A stretch of 64,000 nt of DNA from Prolixibacteraceae bacterium (GTDB lineage Bacteria > Bacteroidota > Bacteroidia > Bacteroidales > Prolixibacteraceae). Position 1 is the first letter of the stretch. Each line of letters begins with the position of its first letter. The notes under the pieces are model-generated. The model saw nothing but the letters and a program-made list of their open reading frames with translations, did not search any database and had not been told where the DNA came from. The DNA lies in the NCBI GenBank assembly GCA_025210775.1, contig JAOARB010000016.1:20649-84648 (forward strand), read 5' to 3'. Positions 28,402 to 36,484 of this stretch are shown one piece after another. The position numbers and the translations under genes were made by a program.

Positions 28402-28614
28402 ATGGAATTTAAAGTAACAGAAGAATTTATTCCCCTTATTAAACTATTAAAAATCTTACGTATCGCTGAAAGTGGTGGTCAAGCAAAAATGATGGTCGAC
28501 GACGGCATTGTTTTAAGAAATGGAGAACCAGAACATCGTTATCGTGCTAAACTTGTTCCGGGTGATGTTATTGAAATTCCTGAATTACTAGAAGATAAAA
28601 TCGTATTGGTATAA
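28402..28614 (+). CDS. Small S4-domain RNA-binding protein (YbcJ-like)
   Basis: 70 residues from the ATG at 28402 (MEFKVTEEFIPLIKLLKILRIAESGGQAKMMVDDG). An S4 fold covers nearly the whole chain, with the core GGQAKMMVDDGIVLRNGEPEHRYRAKLVPGDVIEI, as in YbcJ and RlbA-type proteins. These bind RNA; the target in this lineage is unknown. A TTG start 36 bases earlier would add an unrelated leader. Last gene before a 1.16-kb stretch without genes. Confidence 0.9.
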   Translation: MEFKVTEEFIPLIKLLKILRIAESGGQAKMMVDDGIVLRNGEPEHRYRAKLVPGDVIEIPELLEDKIVLV

Positions 28615-28621
28615 TAAAAAA

Positions 28622-28650
28622 ACTTCGGTAGCTCTAAACAGTTACCGAAG
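28622..28650. terminator. Hairpin after the S4 gene
   Basis: CTTCGGTA (28623-28630) pairs with TACCGAAG (28643-28650). An A-run precedes it but no T-run follows on the plus strand, so it is a weak plus-strand terminator; the reverse strand has the T-run. Confidence 0.5.
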
Positions 28651-29255
28651 CTTAAAAACAGTATCAAACAAAGTTTATGTATCGAGAACAATCAAAATAA
28701 GAGCTTTTAAGATGGGTGTTCAAAATAAGCAATCATCTGTTTGAGACGGGGATAATCAACTCACTCTCGATACATTAGTTACAAGAAGAACGCTAGAGAT
28801 GCATTATAGTTTCCATTAATCATATTATTTATCATTATTTAATATTTTATTACACATCTTCGCATTTTTCACTCCTTTCAGATTAAAGAAGATCCAACTA
28901 CCAGAACTCATCGTATGACTGCCTTCTCTAATCCACTCCCTTGCCAACGATCTTAATATTAAACAACACTATAATTCTTAGTCATAACAAAGCTCTGTCA
29001 CAGATTCACTCATTTGTAATTTCATTGCCCTCAATGAATCTAAAATCAAGACAAAACCTATTCCCTAGAGCCATCCAAAGTCTCTACTGAAGATAAAAAC
29101 ACTATTCCAACATATGAATGTTTCCTATAGGTCTATTTCATAGAATGAAGTACCACCAAAAAATCATTCTACCCCGCTCTCTCAAAGCGTAAAAAAAGCA
29201 ACCATTCGACACGCACCATATTATAGCCAACCCCTCTATAATTTCATTACAATTT

Positions 29256-29366
29256 TATATCAAGATTACTACAACTTCACATCAACTTCATATCAACTTC
29301 ATATCATGTTCACTTATACTTTATGTCAAGTTTACTCTAGAATGAAGTTGATATGAAGTTGATATG
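29256..29366. repeat. 11-bp tandem-unit palindromic array (copy 2, different unit)
   Basis: Left arm of seven 11-bp units with consensus CATATCAACTT (29256-29332; the best are at 29278, 29289 and 29300), an 8-base spacer, then two exact inverted units AAGTTGATATG at 29345-29366. Outer ends carry inverted ATATCAAG and CTTGATAT. A short hairpin GCCCA/TGGGC is at 29377-29391. Unit length and arm geometry match the arrays at 279 and 49444, while the unit sequence is unrelated. Confidence 0.8.
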
Positions 29367-29725
29367 GTTATAATGCGCCCATACAATGGGCTTGATATTA
29401 TTTTATAGCTAACCTAAACACCATTTGACAGGCATTATCTAATTTCATGGAGCTATTTCAATAAAATTCAGGAATTATTTCTATAAAAGTATCGCTAAGT
29501 GGTAGTAGGTTGCTTATTCCATTCGATGATTTAGATCATGATCGACCAACCAAATTTGATAGAGTATTTGGTAAAGTCTATCTCCACAAATCAACAGAAG
29601 CACAAAGGTCTCGATAGGACCGAGTATCGAATTCAATAATTCTTTTGATTAATAAACACTAAATCGTGTGGAAATAAGAATTGAGGAAATGGGTAAGAAC
29701 AAGTTAGGAGAAGAGGAGAGGGCAT

Positions 29726-29756
29726 AAAAAAAGAGACCCAAAGAGTCTCTTTTTTT
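29726..29756. terminator. Terminator of pgk (bidirectional)
   Basis: AGAGAC (29732-29737) pairs with GTCTCT (29745-29750), flanked by A7 and T7 runs, directly downstream of minus-strand pgk. Confidence 0.85.
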
Positions 29757-29774
29757 ATAATAATATGGTTATGC

Positions 29775-30965
29775 TTATTTGCGTACTGCAGCAATACCAG
29801 GAAGTTCTTTTCCTTCTAGGTATTCCAATAGAGCACCACCTGCAGTAGAGATGTAAGATACATCTTTAGCGATATCGAATTTGTTAACTGCAGCAACAGA
29901 ATCACCACCTCCTACAAGAGAGAAAGCACCGTTTTTAGTTGCTTCAACAACAGCATCACCGATAGCTTTAGTACCAGCAGCGAAGTTTTCCATCTCGAAA
30001 ACACCAGCAGGACCGTTCCAAAGAACAGTTTTAGACTCACCAATTACCTTTTTGAATTCAGCAATTGTATCAGGACCTACGTCAAGACCCATCCAGCCTT
30101 CTTTGATATCACCAGCAGCAACTACTTCACTATTTGCATCGTTAGCAAATTTATCCGCAGCAACACAATCAGAAGCGATTACAAGATTTACGTTCTTTTC
30201 TTTCGCTAGTTTAACAATGTTAAGAGCCATTTCTAGGTAATCATCCTCACAAAGAGAAGATCCTACATTACCCCCCATTGCTTTAACAAAAGTAAAGATC
30301 ATACCACCACCGATAATAAGGTTATCTACCTTATCCAACATGTTTTCGATGATTGTAATTTTAGAAGATACTTTAGCACCTCCCATGATAGCTGTGAAAG
30401 GACGAGCTGGAGTAGCAACTACTTTATCCAAACTTTTCACTTCACTTTCTACCAAAGTACCGAACATTTTGTCTTCTGGGAAGAACTGAGCCATAACAGC
30501 TGTAGATGCGTGAGCACGGTGAGCAGTACCGAAAGCATCATTCACCCAACAATCACCTAGTACAGAAAGTTGTTTAGCGAATTCAACATCTCCTTTTTTC
30601 TCTTCACCGTGGAAACGAAGGTTTTCAAGTAACAATACTTCACCAGCCTTAAGCTCGTCAGCCATTGCTTTTACATCGTCACCAACACAGTCAGGAGCGA
30701 TAGCTACTTTAGTTCCACCAAGTAGTTCAGAAAGGTGGTTTACAAGAGGCTTCAAAGAAAATTTTTCTTCTACTCCCTTTGGACGTCCAAGGTGCGACAT
30801 GATGATCGCAGCTCCGCCTTTTTCCAACACTTTCTGGATAGTAGGAAGGGCAGCACGCATACGCGTATCGTCAGTAATGTTAAAGTTCTCATCTAGAGGC
30901 ACATTGAAATCCACACGAATCAACGCCTTCTTTCCAGAAAAATCGTAAGTCTCTATGTTTTGCAT
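29775..30965 (-). CDS. pgk: Phosphoglycerate kinase
   Basis: Catalyses 1,3-bisphosphoglycerate + ADP to 3-phosphoglycerate + ATP in glycolysis. 396 residues, standard monomeric length. RVDFNVPLD near residues 17-25, the substrate loop [28 protein letters not shown] near 110-124, and the nucleotide-binding [11 protein letters not shown] near 350-360 are intact. Codon use is strongly biased, as expected for a highly expressed gene. Promoter at 30995. Confidence 0.98.
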   Translation of the reverse strand: MQNIETYDFSGKKALIRVDFNVPLDENFNITDDTRMRAALPTIQKVLEKGGAAIIMSHLGRPKGVEEKFSLKPLVNHLSELLGGTKVAIAPDCVGDDVKAMADELKAGEVLLLENLRFHGEEKKGDVEFAKQLSVLGDCWVNDAFGTAHRAHASTAVMAQFFPEDKMFGTLVESEVKSLDKVVATPARPFTAIMGGAKVSSKITIIENMLDKVDNLIIGGGMIFTFVKAMGGNVGSSLCEDDYLEMALNIVKLAKEKNVNLVIASDCVAADKFANDANSEVVAAGDIKEGWMGLDVGPDTIAEFKKVIGESKTVLWNGPAGVFEMENFAAGTKAIGDAVVEATKNGAFSLVGGGDSVAAVNKFDIAKDVSYISTAGGALLEYLEGKELPGIAAVRK

Positions 30966-30994
30966 TTTCTTGTCGATTTGATATTTAAGACCCC

Positions 30995-31002
30995 CAAATA
31001 TA
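30995..31002 (-). promoter_or_regulatory. Bacteroidota -7 element for pgk
   Basis: TATATTTG on the minus strand is an exact TAnnTTTG match, 30 bases before the pgk ATG. Confidence 0.65.
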
Positions 31003-31096
31003 CAAATTTTGTAGTAAAATTGTTGTAAAACATATATAAGAAGGGGACAATATTTCTCAAAAATTCATAGGAATTCTATCTATCTATTAATTTTGT

Positions 31097-31104
31097 TACT
31101 TTTG
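31097..31104 (+). promoter_or_regulatory. Bacteroidota -7 element for holB
   Basis: TACTTTTG matches TAnnTTTG exactly, 41 bases before the holB ATG at 31145. Confidence 0.6.
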
Positions 31105-31144
31105 AGACTGTAACACACGAATTAAATATTGTTTTCAGAATAAG

Positions 31145-32263
31145 ATGCGATTTAAAGATATTGTAGGACACGAATCCACTAAAGAAAGATTGATACAGAT
31201 GGTCCAAGGGGATCGTCTTAGCCATGCCTTGTTATTGACAGGGCCTGAAGGTATTGGGAAACTATCTCTAGCGGTGGCCTTTCTACAATATGTCCACTGT
31301 AAGCATCCTCAAGAGAACGATTCGTGTGGAGAATGCAGTTCATGCAAAAAGATTTCCAAATTGATTCATCCAGATATGCATTTTGTTTTTCCTATTGTCA
31401 AAAACAAGGGAATGGAGATTTGCGATCACTACTTGCCACAATGGAGAGAGGCGCTAAATAAGACCTCTTATCTGTCCATGAATGATTGGTTAGATTATAT
31501 TGAGGCAGGGAATAAACAAGCGATGATATATGGAAATGAAAGTGAAGAGATCGTAAAGAAGATCAACCTTAAATCGTATGAGGGTGGATATAAGTCTCTT
31601 TTGGTATGGATGCCCGAGAAGCTAAATGCCACAAGTGCCAATAAATTATTAAAATTGATTGAAGAGCCACCAGCAAAAACAATTATGGTTTTTGTCTCAC
31701 AAGAAGAGAACAAGATTCTTCCAACGATTCGCTCACGAATACAAAACATCAGCTGTCAAGCCCTATCTTCAGAAGAAATAACTCAATTTTTAGAGAACAA
31801 GTTCCCTTCTTCAGAGGTTAACAAGGAAGAAACAGCACGTTTAGCTCAAGGAAGTATAAACCAAGCGATTAAAATTGTCAAAAGCCATAGTCAAAAAGAA
31901 CAAAATTTAGTATCTTTTCAATCGCTAATGCGATACAGCTATGGACGTAAAATTGTCGATATTATTTCGTGGGCAGAAGAGATGGCTCAAAAGAACAGAG
32001 AGAGCCAGAAAGATTTTCTTTTGTTTGCACAAAACATGGTAAGAGAGAATTTTATCATGAATATGCAGACACCAGAATTAGTTTATTTAGATCATGCACA
32101 AAAAGAGTGGTCTAAGAAATTTTATCCATTCATTAATGAAAGAAATGTAGAAGTGATCAATGAAGAATTAACGACTGCTTTTCGTGACATTTCGATGAAT
32201 GGTAACAGTAAAATCATCTTTCTTCATTTGGGATTGATGATTACCAAATATATCCGTGCCTAA
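31145..32263 (+). CDS. holB: DNA polymerase III delta-prime subunit
   Basis: 372 residues of the clamp-loader AAA+ fold. Opening RFKDIVGHESTKERLIQMV; the Walker A position reads GPEGIGKLSLA, where Leu replaces the usual Thr/Ser, in keeping with delta-prime not hydrolysing ATP. A zinc module with Cys residues in CKHPQENDSCGECSSCKK lies near 52-70, and SRIQNISCQALSSEEI near 200-215 contains the arginine-finger SRxx motif. A 60-residue insertion between the zinc module and sensor region (FVFPIVKNKG... LNKTSYLSMNDW) is seen in Bacteroidota. Its stop codon lies in a 16-bp perfect palindrome (32259-32274). Confidence 0.93.
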   Translation: MRFKDIVGHESTKERLIQMVQGDRLSHALLLTGPEGIGKLSLAVAFLQYVHCKHPQENDSCGECSSCKKISKLIHPDMHFVFPIVKNKGMEICDHYLPQWREALNKTSYLSMNDWLDYIEAGNKQAMIYGNESEEIVKKINLKSYEGGYKSLLVWMPEKLNATSANKLLKLIEEPPAKTIMVFVSQEENKILPTIRSRIQNISCQALSSEEITQFLENKFPSSEVNKEETARLAQGSINQAIKIVKSHSQKEQNLVSFQSLMRYSYGRKIVDIISWAEEMAQKNRESQKDFLLFAQNMVRENFIMNMQTPELVYLDHAQKEWSKKFYPFINERNVEVINEELTTAFRDISMNGNSKIIFLHLGLMITKYIRA

Positions 32264-32274
32264 CCTAGGTTAGG
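32259..32274. promoter_or_regulatory. 16-bp perfect palindrome at the holB stop
   Basis: CCTAACCTAGGTTAGG is fully self-complementary and covers the holB stop codon. Could be a DNA-protein site or a zero-loop hairpin; no T-run follows. Confidence 0.5.
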
Positions 32275-32421
32275 TGACATTTTTAGATTTGATGGTATTC
32301 ATATCATCGTCTAATGTATACTTCGCAATCGTGTAACCACGAGGAGGTATACTATTTTTAATCTCCCTTTATTTCACTCTATAGAGAGCAATAAAGGATC
32401 ACTATATATAGTTTTTTAATT

Positions 32422-33822
32422 ATGAACTCTACAGATAATTCATGTACGGGTTGCTCCGTTGGGAAAGAGTCGAGGGCTTGTCCAAAACTACAAGTTCATG
32501 ACTGGCTGAGCGACGTTCCAAATACCTTCAACAAGGGAGAAATTGTTGAAGTCCGTTTTAAAAATACAAGAAAAGATTACTACTATAATGTCCATGGCAT
32601 TCATCTAGAAGTTGGAGATATGGTGGCAGTTGAAGCCTCTCCAGGACACGATATTGGGATGGTCTCACTAACAGGAGATCTGGTCCTAAAACAGATGAAA
32701 AGACATAAAGTAACCTACATTGAAGGAGAACTTCGCAAAGTTTATCGTGTAGCCAAACCGGTGGATATTGAAAAGTGGGAAGAGGCAATGTCTTTGGAAC
32801 ATGAGACAATGCTAAAAGCAAGAAAGATTGCCGAAGAGCTAAAACTAAACATGAAAATTGGGGATGTCGAATTCCAAGGAGACAAAACCAAAGCAATATT
32901 CTACTATATTGCAGACGAACGTGTTGACTTCCGCCAGTTGATTAAAGTATATGCCGAAACTTTCCGTATTCGTATTGAGATGAAGCAGATTGGTGCTCGA
33001 CAAGAAGCTGGAAGAATTGGTGGTATTGGTCCATGTGGTAGAGAACTTTGTTGTAGTTCTTGGATGACTAATTTTGTTTCTGTAACCACCAATGCTGCGA
33101 GGTATCAAGAGATCTCTTTGAATCCACAAAAGTTGGCTGGACAATGTGGAAAACTTAAGTGTTGTCTAAACTATGAGTTGGACTGCTATATGGATGCACA
33201 AAAGGATTTTCCTTCTACACAAATACCTCTTCATACGAGAAAAGGAAAATATACTTTCCAGAAAGCAGACATATTCAATCGTGTTCTATGGTATGCTTTA
33301 GAGGGCAATGGTCCAAACAAAATTATCGCACTGACAGTTGAGAAAGTAAAAGAGGTTATCAAAAAGAACCGTAACCACGAAACGGTAGACGAATTAACGA
33401 GTGATGCCGATGTTTCTCTTGTTATAAACGAAAGTGCTGGTTATCAAAATGTGGTAGGACAAGATAGTCTGGATCGTTTCGATAAACTGGAAGACAAACC
33501 ATTGCGTAGAAAGAAGAAACCTCGCAACGGAAGGAATGACCGAAGGAAACCATCAAGACCAAACAACCAAAGGAACGGAAATAACGATACAAAGAAATCA
33601 GAAGCATCTGATTCAACAAGGAAAAAGGACACTCCTGCTCCTCGTAATAACAACAACCGTAATAGGAGACGTAATCCAGAAAACAAAGGAGCCAATACGA
33701 AAGAAAATCAACCGACTTCTAACAACACTGAAAGTAGAAGAAAAGAGGGAGAAGAGAATAAAAGAAGACCGGTAAATCGTAGGAAAAAGAACTATAGAAG
33801 ACCCAAAAAAAATGAAGACTAA
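32422..33822 (+). CDS. RicT/YaaT-like PSP1-domain protein with basic tail
   Basis: 466 residues. The first 330 carry the PSP1/RicT core: EIVEVRFKNTRKDYYYN near 38-54, RVDFRQLIKVYAETFRIRIEMKQIGARQEAGRIGGIGPCGRELCCSSW near 168-214, and GQCGKLKCCLNYELDCY near 239-255. The cysteine sets (PCGRELCC, CGKLKCCLNYELDC) match those that bind Fe-S in the Bacillus RicAFT complex, which controls RNase Y and sporulation. The last 130 residues are low complexity, rich in Lys, Arg and Asn, and probably disordered and RNA-binding. Followed by gldH with an overlap of 11 bases. Confidence 0.88.
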   Translation: MNSTDNSCTGCSVGKESRACPKLQVHDWLSDVPNTFNKGEIVEVRFKNTRKDYYYNVHGIHLEVGDMVAVEASPGHDIGMVSLTGDLVLKQMKRHKVTYIEGELRKVYRVAKPVDIEKWEEAMSLEHETMLKARKIAEELKLNMKIGDVEFQGDKTKAIFYYIADERVDFRQLIKVYAETFRIRIEMKQIGARQEAGRIGGIGPCGRELCCSSWMTNFVSVTTNAARYQEISLNPQKLAGQCGKLKCCLNYELDCYMDAQKDFPSTQIPLHTRKGKYTFQKADIFNRVLWYALEGNGPNKIIALTVEKVKEVIKKNRNHETVDELTSDADVSLVINESAGYQNVVGQDSLDRFDKLEDKPLRRKKKPRNGRNDRRKPSRPNNQRNGNNDTKKSEASDSTRKKDTPAPRNNNNRNRRRNPENKGANTKENQPTSNNTESRRKEGEENKRRPVNRRKKNYRRPKKNED

Positions 33823-34309
33823 AATTCTATTTCTTATTGTAGCATCTATTTCCATTTTAGGATTTTCATGTTGCGAAAGGGGAATCATTTATGAATCATA
33901 CCATAAGCTTGAAGAAGCACAATGGCATCAAGATTCGACGTTACTGTTTTCTCCTCATATAGAAAGCATTACAGATCCGGTAGATATTGATATCAGAATT
34001 CGTAATTCCAACAATTACATGTATTCAAATCTATGGTTATTTGTTAAAACAGAAACTCCTAGCGGTAAGATATATAAAGATACCGTAGAAGTGCCAATGG
34101 CAGATCATAAAGGGAAATGGTTAGGCAAAGGATTAGGAGATACTTTTGAACTCAATTATCCTTATAAGCTAAACAGACAACTACCAGATACAGGTGTCTA
34201 TAAGATTGAAGTAACTCAAGGCATGCGAAGTGAGCAAGGATACATTGAAGGAATTAGAGATATTGGATTGAGAATTGATTTAACAAGATATACAAGTGGG
34301 AAAGAATAA
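33812..34309 (+). CDS. gldH: GldH-like gliding motility lipoprotein
   Basis: 165 residues with a lipoprotein signal (MKTKILFLIVASISILGFSC, mature Cys at residue 20) and the GldH pattern: ERGIIYESYHKLEEAQWHQDSTLLF, DIDIRIRNSNNYMYSNLWLFVKTETPSG and a closing GIRDIGLRIDL. GldH is needed for gliding in Flavobacterium but is kept by many non-gliding Bacteroidota, so it does not prove motility here. Overlaps the preceding gene by 11 bases and the following trmB by 14, giving a tight ricT-gldH-trmB operon. Confidence 0.9.
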   Translation: MKTKILFLIVASISILGFSCCERGIIYESYHKLEEAQWHQDSTLLFSPHIESITDPVDIDIRIRNSNNYMYSNLWLFVKTETPSGKIYKDTVEVPMADHKGKWLGKGLGDTFELNYPYKLNRQLPDTGVYKIEVTQGMRSEQGYIEGIRDIGLRIDLTRYTSGKE

Positions 34310-35036
34310 ACTAAAGAAATTTAGTGAGATGGAGACGTTTCCTAATGTCTTCCAAGATGCTTATAGAAATTTACAAGAGAAACCATTCCAACATAAAGGG
34401 ACATGGGGAAAGACATTTTTCAAAAATGACAATCCTATTGTCGTAGAAGTTGGATGTGGAAAAGGAGAATATACTGTAGGGCTAGCTAAGAGATATCCTA
34501 ATAAGAATTTTATTGGGGTAGATATCAAGGGTTCACGAATGTGGCAAGGAGCCAAAGAGGCAGTAGATACAGGTATGACCAATGTTGCGTTTATACGTAC
34601 TCACGTTGAGTTGCTGTCCCTTTTCTTTGACAAAGATGAGATCTCTGAGATCTGGATTACTTTTGCAGACCCTCAGATGAAATATACAAGAAGACGATTG
34701 ACTTCTACTCGTTTTATGGAACACTACCGTAGTTACTTAAAAGAGGGAGGTCTTGTTCACCTTAAAACAGATAGTGATTTTCTTTACACCTATACAGACA
34801 TTATGGTCAAAGAGAATCATTTTGAGGTTCTAGAGAATACCAATAATCTTTACAATTCTGATATTGTTGATGATATTTTGTCTATTCGCACTTTCTATGA
34901 ACAACAATGGTTGGATAGAGGTAAGACAATTAAATATATCAAATGGAAGATGCATTTTGACACTCTGGTTGAACCTGATGTTGAAATTGAACATGATGAT
35001 TATCGAAGCTTTGGAAGAAGCCGAAGAGAACAATAA
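34296..35036 (+). CDS. trmB: tRNA (guanine-N7)-methyltransferase
   Basis: 246 residues. A GTG start at 34296 is chosen because the resulting MGKNKLKKFSEMETFPNVFQ matches the usual Bacteroidota TrmB N-terminus; an ATG at 34329 would cut it. The SAM-binding motif is VEVGCGKGEYTVGLA near 50-64, and the catalytic region ITFADPQMKYTRRRL near 121-135. It makes m7G46 in tRNA variable loops. It overlaps gldH by 14 bases and ends at a terminator (35044-35075). Confidence 0.95.
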   Translation: MGKNKLKKFSEMETFPNVFQDAYRNLQEKPFQHKGTWGKTFFKNDNPIVVEVGCGKGEYTVGLAKRYPNKNFIGVDIKGSRMWQGAKEAVDTGMTNVAFIRTHVELLSLFFDKDEISEIWITFADPQMKYTRRRLTSTRFMEHYRSYLKEGGLVHLKTDSDFLYTYTDIMVKENHFEVLENTNNLYNSDIVDDILSIRTFYEQQWLDRGKTIKYIKWKMHFDTLVEPDVEIEHDDYRSFGRSRREQ

Positions 35037-35043
35037 AAACTTT

Positions 35044-35075
35044 AAAGCTAAGAGGAGTGATTCTCTTGGCTTTTT
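35044..35075 (+). terminator. Terminator of the ricT-gldH-trmB operon
   Basis: AAAGC and AAGAG (35044-35054) pair with CTCTT and GCTTT (35063-35073) with one U-G wobble, then T5. Confidence 0.75.
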
Positions 35076-35092
35076 ATATGATTTCTATTGCA

Positions 35093-35455
35093 ATGAATTT
35101 TTATGATCGTGTCTATTATGTCGTCAGACTTATCCCAAGAGGGAGAGTCTCAACCTACGGAATGATTGCTAAGTTTGTAGGTGCTCCCAAAGCATCTCGT
35201 ATGGTAGGATGGGCTATGAATAGATCCAATGAACAAGAAGAGAAGGTTCCTGCACATCGAGTTGTGAATCGAAAAGGACTATTAACAGGAAAGGCCCATT
35301 TCTATGGGGATAGCATGACATCGCTATTAGAAGCTGAAGGAGTCAAAATCAAAGAGAACCAAATTATCAACTTAGAAGAACATCTATGGGATCCTTTTAA
35401 AGAGCTTAAAGAGGTTCCTCGGTCTTTCTATAATGATCCAGACTTATCATTATAG
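35093..35455 (+). CDS. Alkyltransferase-like protein (Atl/MGMT-fold, no catalytic Cys)
   Basis: 120 residues from the ATG at 35093 (MNFYDRVYYVVRLIPRGRVSTYGMIAKFVGAPKASRMVGWAMNRS). The fold is the O6-alkylguanine DNA methyltransferase C-terminal domain: GRVSTYGMIA helix-turn-helix and RMVGWAMN arginine finger. At the active site PCHR is replaced by PAHRVVN, so the acceptor cysteine is missing, as in ATL proteins that bind alkylated bases and recruit nucleotide excision repair. It lies just past the trmB terminator. The start is inferred from the family; a 12-residue longer frame begins inside the terminator. Confidence 0.88.
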   Translation: MNFYDRVYYVVRLIPRGRVSTYGMIAKFVGAPKASRMVGWAMNRSNEQEEKVPAHRVVNRKGLLTGKAHFYGDSMTSLLEAEGVKIKENQIINLEEHLWDPFKELKEVPRSFYNDPDLSL

Positions 35456-35522
35456 AAGATAAAAAGAACCCATCATTGGGGGGCAACGATGGGAAAAATT
35501 CAATCACGAAAGAATCCTTGAA

Positions 35523-36167
35523 TCAATCATCTGCCAAGGGCAACTGATAATTGCGTTTTCTCTCTTTTTCGCTTGTAATCCCTTTTAACAACAAAGAAAT
35601 TAATGAATGTAGCTTCTCACGAAAGCTATCCAAACCGAATTTTCGTTGAATAATAGGTTGATCGTATCCTTTAATCGCAATTACTAATGTATTGGCAACT
35701 AGTGTGGTATTAGGAATATCAAAAATACCATAGCTTACACCTTGTTTCAGAAAACGTTCAATAATGGATATCTCATCATCGAGATATCTATCACGTAAAG
35801 GGTTGATAAATTCCATACCATCTACACTTGACTCTTTGATTGCTTCATGAAGCGTAGAAAAAGCCCCAATACGAATGGTCCTCTCATATATATATCGATA
35901 CAACCTTTCACGAGGATCAACGATCTCTTTTAAAACACGCATAATACTCTCAGCCAACTCCTTAGCCTCGATCTTTACGACTTCCATATAAAGCTCTTCC
36001 TTACTATCAAAATAATAGTAAAGAGAACTTTTCCCTTTTTTGGCATCTTTAGCGATATCCTCTAACGTGGTTTTTCTATAACCAAAACGACCGAAAATAT
36101 TTCTAGCAGATAAGACAATACTATTTCTAGCATCATCTTTTATTCCCCCTTGTTCTTTTATTTGCAT
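35523..36167 (-). CDS. TetR/AcrR-family transcriptional regulator, paralogue A
   Basis: 214 residues from the ATG at 36167 (MQIKEQGGIKDDARNSIVLSARNIFGRFGYRKTTLEDIAKDAKKGKSSLYYYFDSKEELY). The helix-turn-helix covers about residues 20-62; the C-terminal 150 residues form the ligand/dimer domain with no recognised ligand pocket. It is a paralogue of the regulator at 38724, on the far side of rnr. Inverted repeat ATTATTAA-5-TTAATAAT at 36219-36239, centred about 60 bases before the start, is a candidate autoregulatory operator. Confidence 0.93.
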   Translation of the reverse strand: MQIKEQGGIKDDARNSIVLSARNIFGRFGYRKTTLEDIAKDAKKGKSSLYYYFDSKEELYMEVVKIEAKELAESIMRVLKEIVDPRERLYRYIYERTIRIGAFSTLHEAIKESSVDGMEFINPLRDRYLDDEISIIERFLKQGVSYGIFDIPNTTLVANTLVIAIKGYDQPIIQRKFGLDSFREKLHSLISLLLKGITSEKERKRNYQLPLADD

Positions 36168-36218
36168 TCTCAAAACCTTGCTAAATGGTTATCAATGTTT
36201 GTAATTTTAGATGAACAC

Positions 36219-36239
36219 ATTATTAAATTCATTAATAAT
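36219..36239. promoter_or_regulatory. Candidate TetR operator
   Basis: ATTATTAA, 5-base spacer ATTCA, TTAATAAT: a perfect 8-bp inverted repeat in the divergent TetR-rnr region. The assignment is inferred from position. Confidence 0.4.
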
Positions 36240-36372
36240 ATGTTAACCTTTGAAACGGTAAATATCTTGTTCTTTTGAACGAAATAAGGATTGTAAAGGT
36301 TCAAAAATAATAAATTATGCATCATAAATAGAGAGAAAAATCAAATTCGACCATGAGAAGATACAATAATCG

Positions 36373-36380
36373 TATCTTTG
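36373..36380 (+). promoter_or_regulatory. Bacteroidota -7 element for rnr
   Basis: TATCTTTG is an exact TAnnTTTG match, 105 bases before the rnr ATG at 36485. Confidence 0.5.
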
Positions 36381-36484
36381 CAAAATAATAGTATATAACT
36401 CAGAACAATAATAAAGCCTTAGTTGTATCATTAAGGGTTGGAAACAGTTATAAAATCATTGATTATAAATCATAGCAGCAACAT

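Larger units (their letters stand above)
28615..29774. other. 1.16-kb gene-free region between convergent genes
   Basis: No credible protein gene on either strand. The bases run from a hairpin (28623-28650) through sequence with many stops to the 11-bp array (29256-29366) and the pgk terminator. The array is bordered by near-identical direct repeats ATAGCCAACC (29224-29233) and ATAGCTAACC (29405-29414), and by inverted ATATCAAG (29257-29264) and CTTGATAT (29391-29398). The rest holds nothing I can name. Confidence 0.6.
36168..36484. other. Divergent promoter region between TetR A and rnr
   Basis: Contains the inverted repeat ATTATTAA/TTAATAAT (36219-36239), the palindrome GTTC-TTTT-GAAC (36269-36280), and the rnr -7 element (36373-36380). 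No gene seen. Confidence 0.6.

Noticed and set aside
28660..29250. Decayed gene or insertion sequence in the desert after the S4 gene
   Set aside because: Stops are frequent in all six frames, and no transposase remnant or terminal inverted repeat was recognised. Left as unassigned.
33812..34309. Proof of gliding motility from gldH
   Set aside because: gldH is kept in many non-gliding Bacteroidota, and no other gld or spr gene is in the window.
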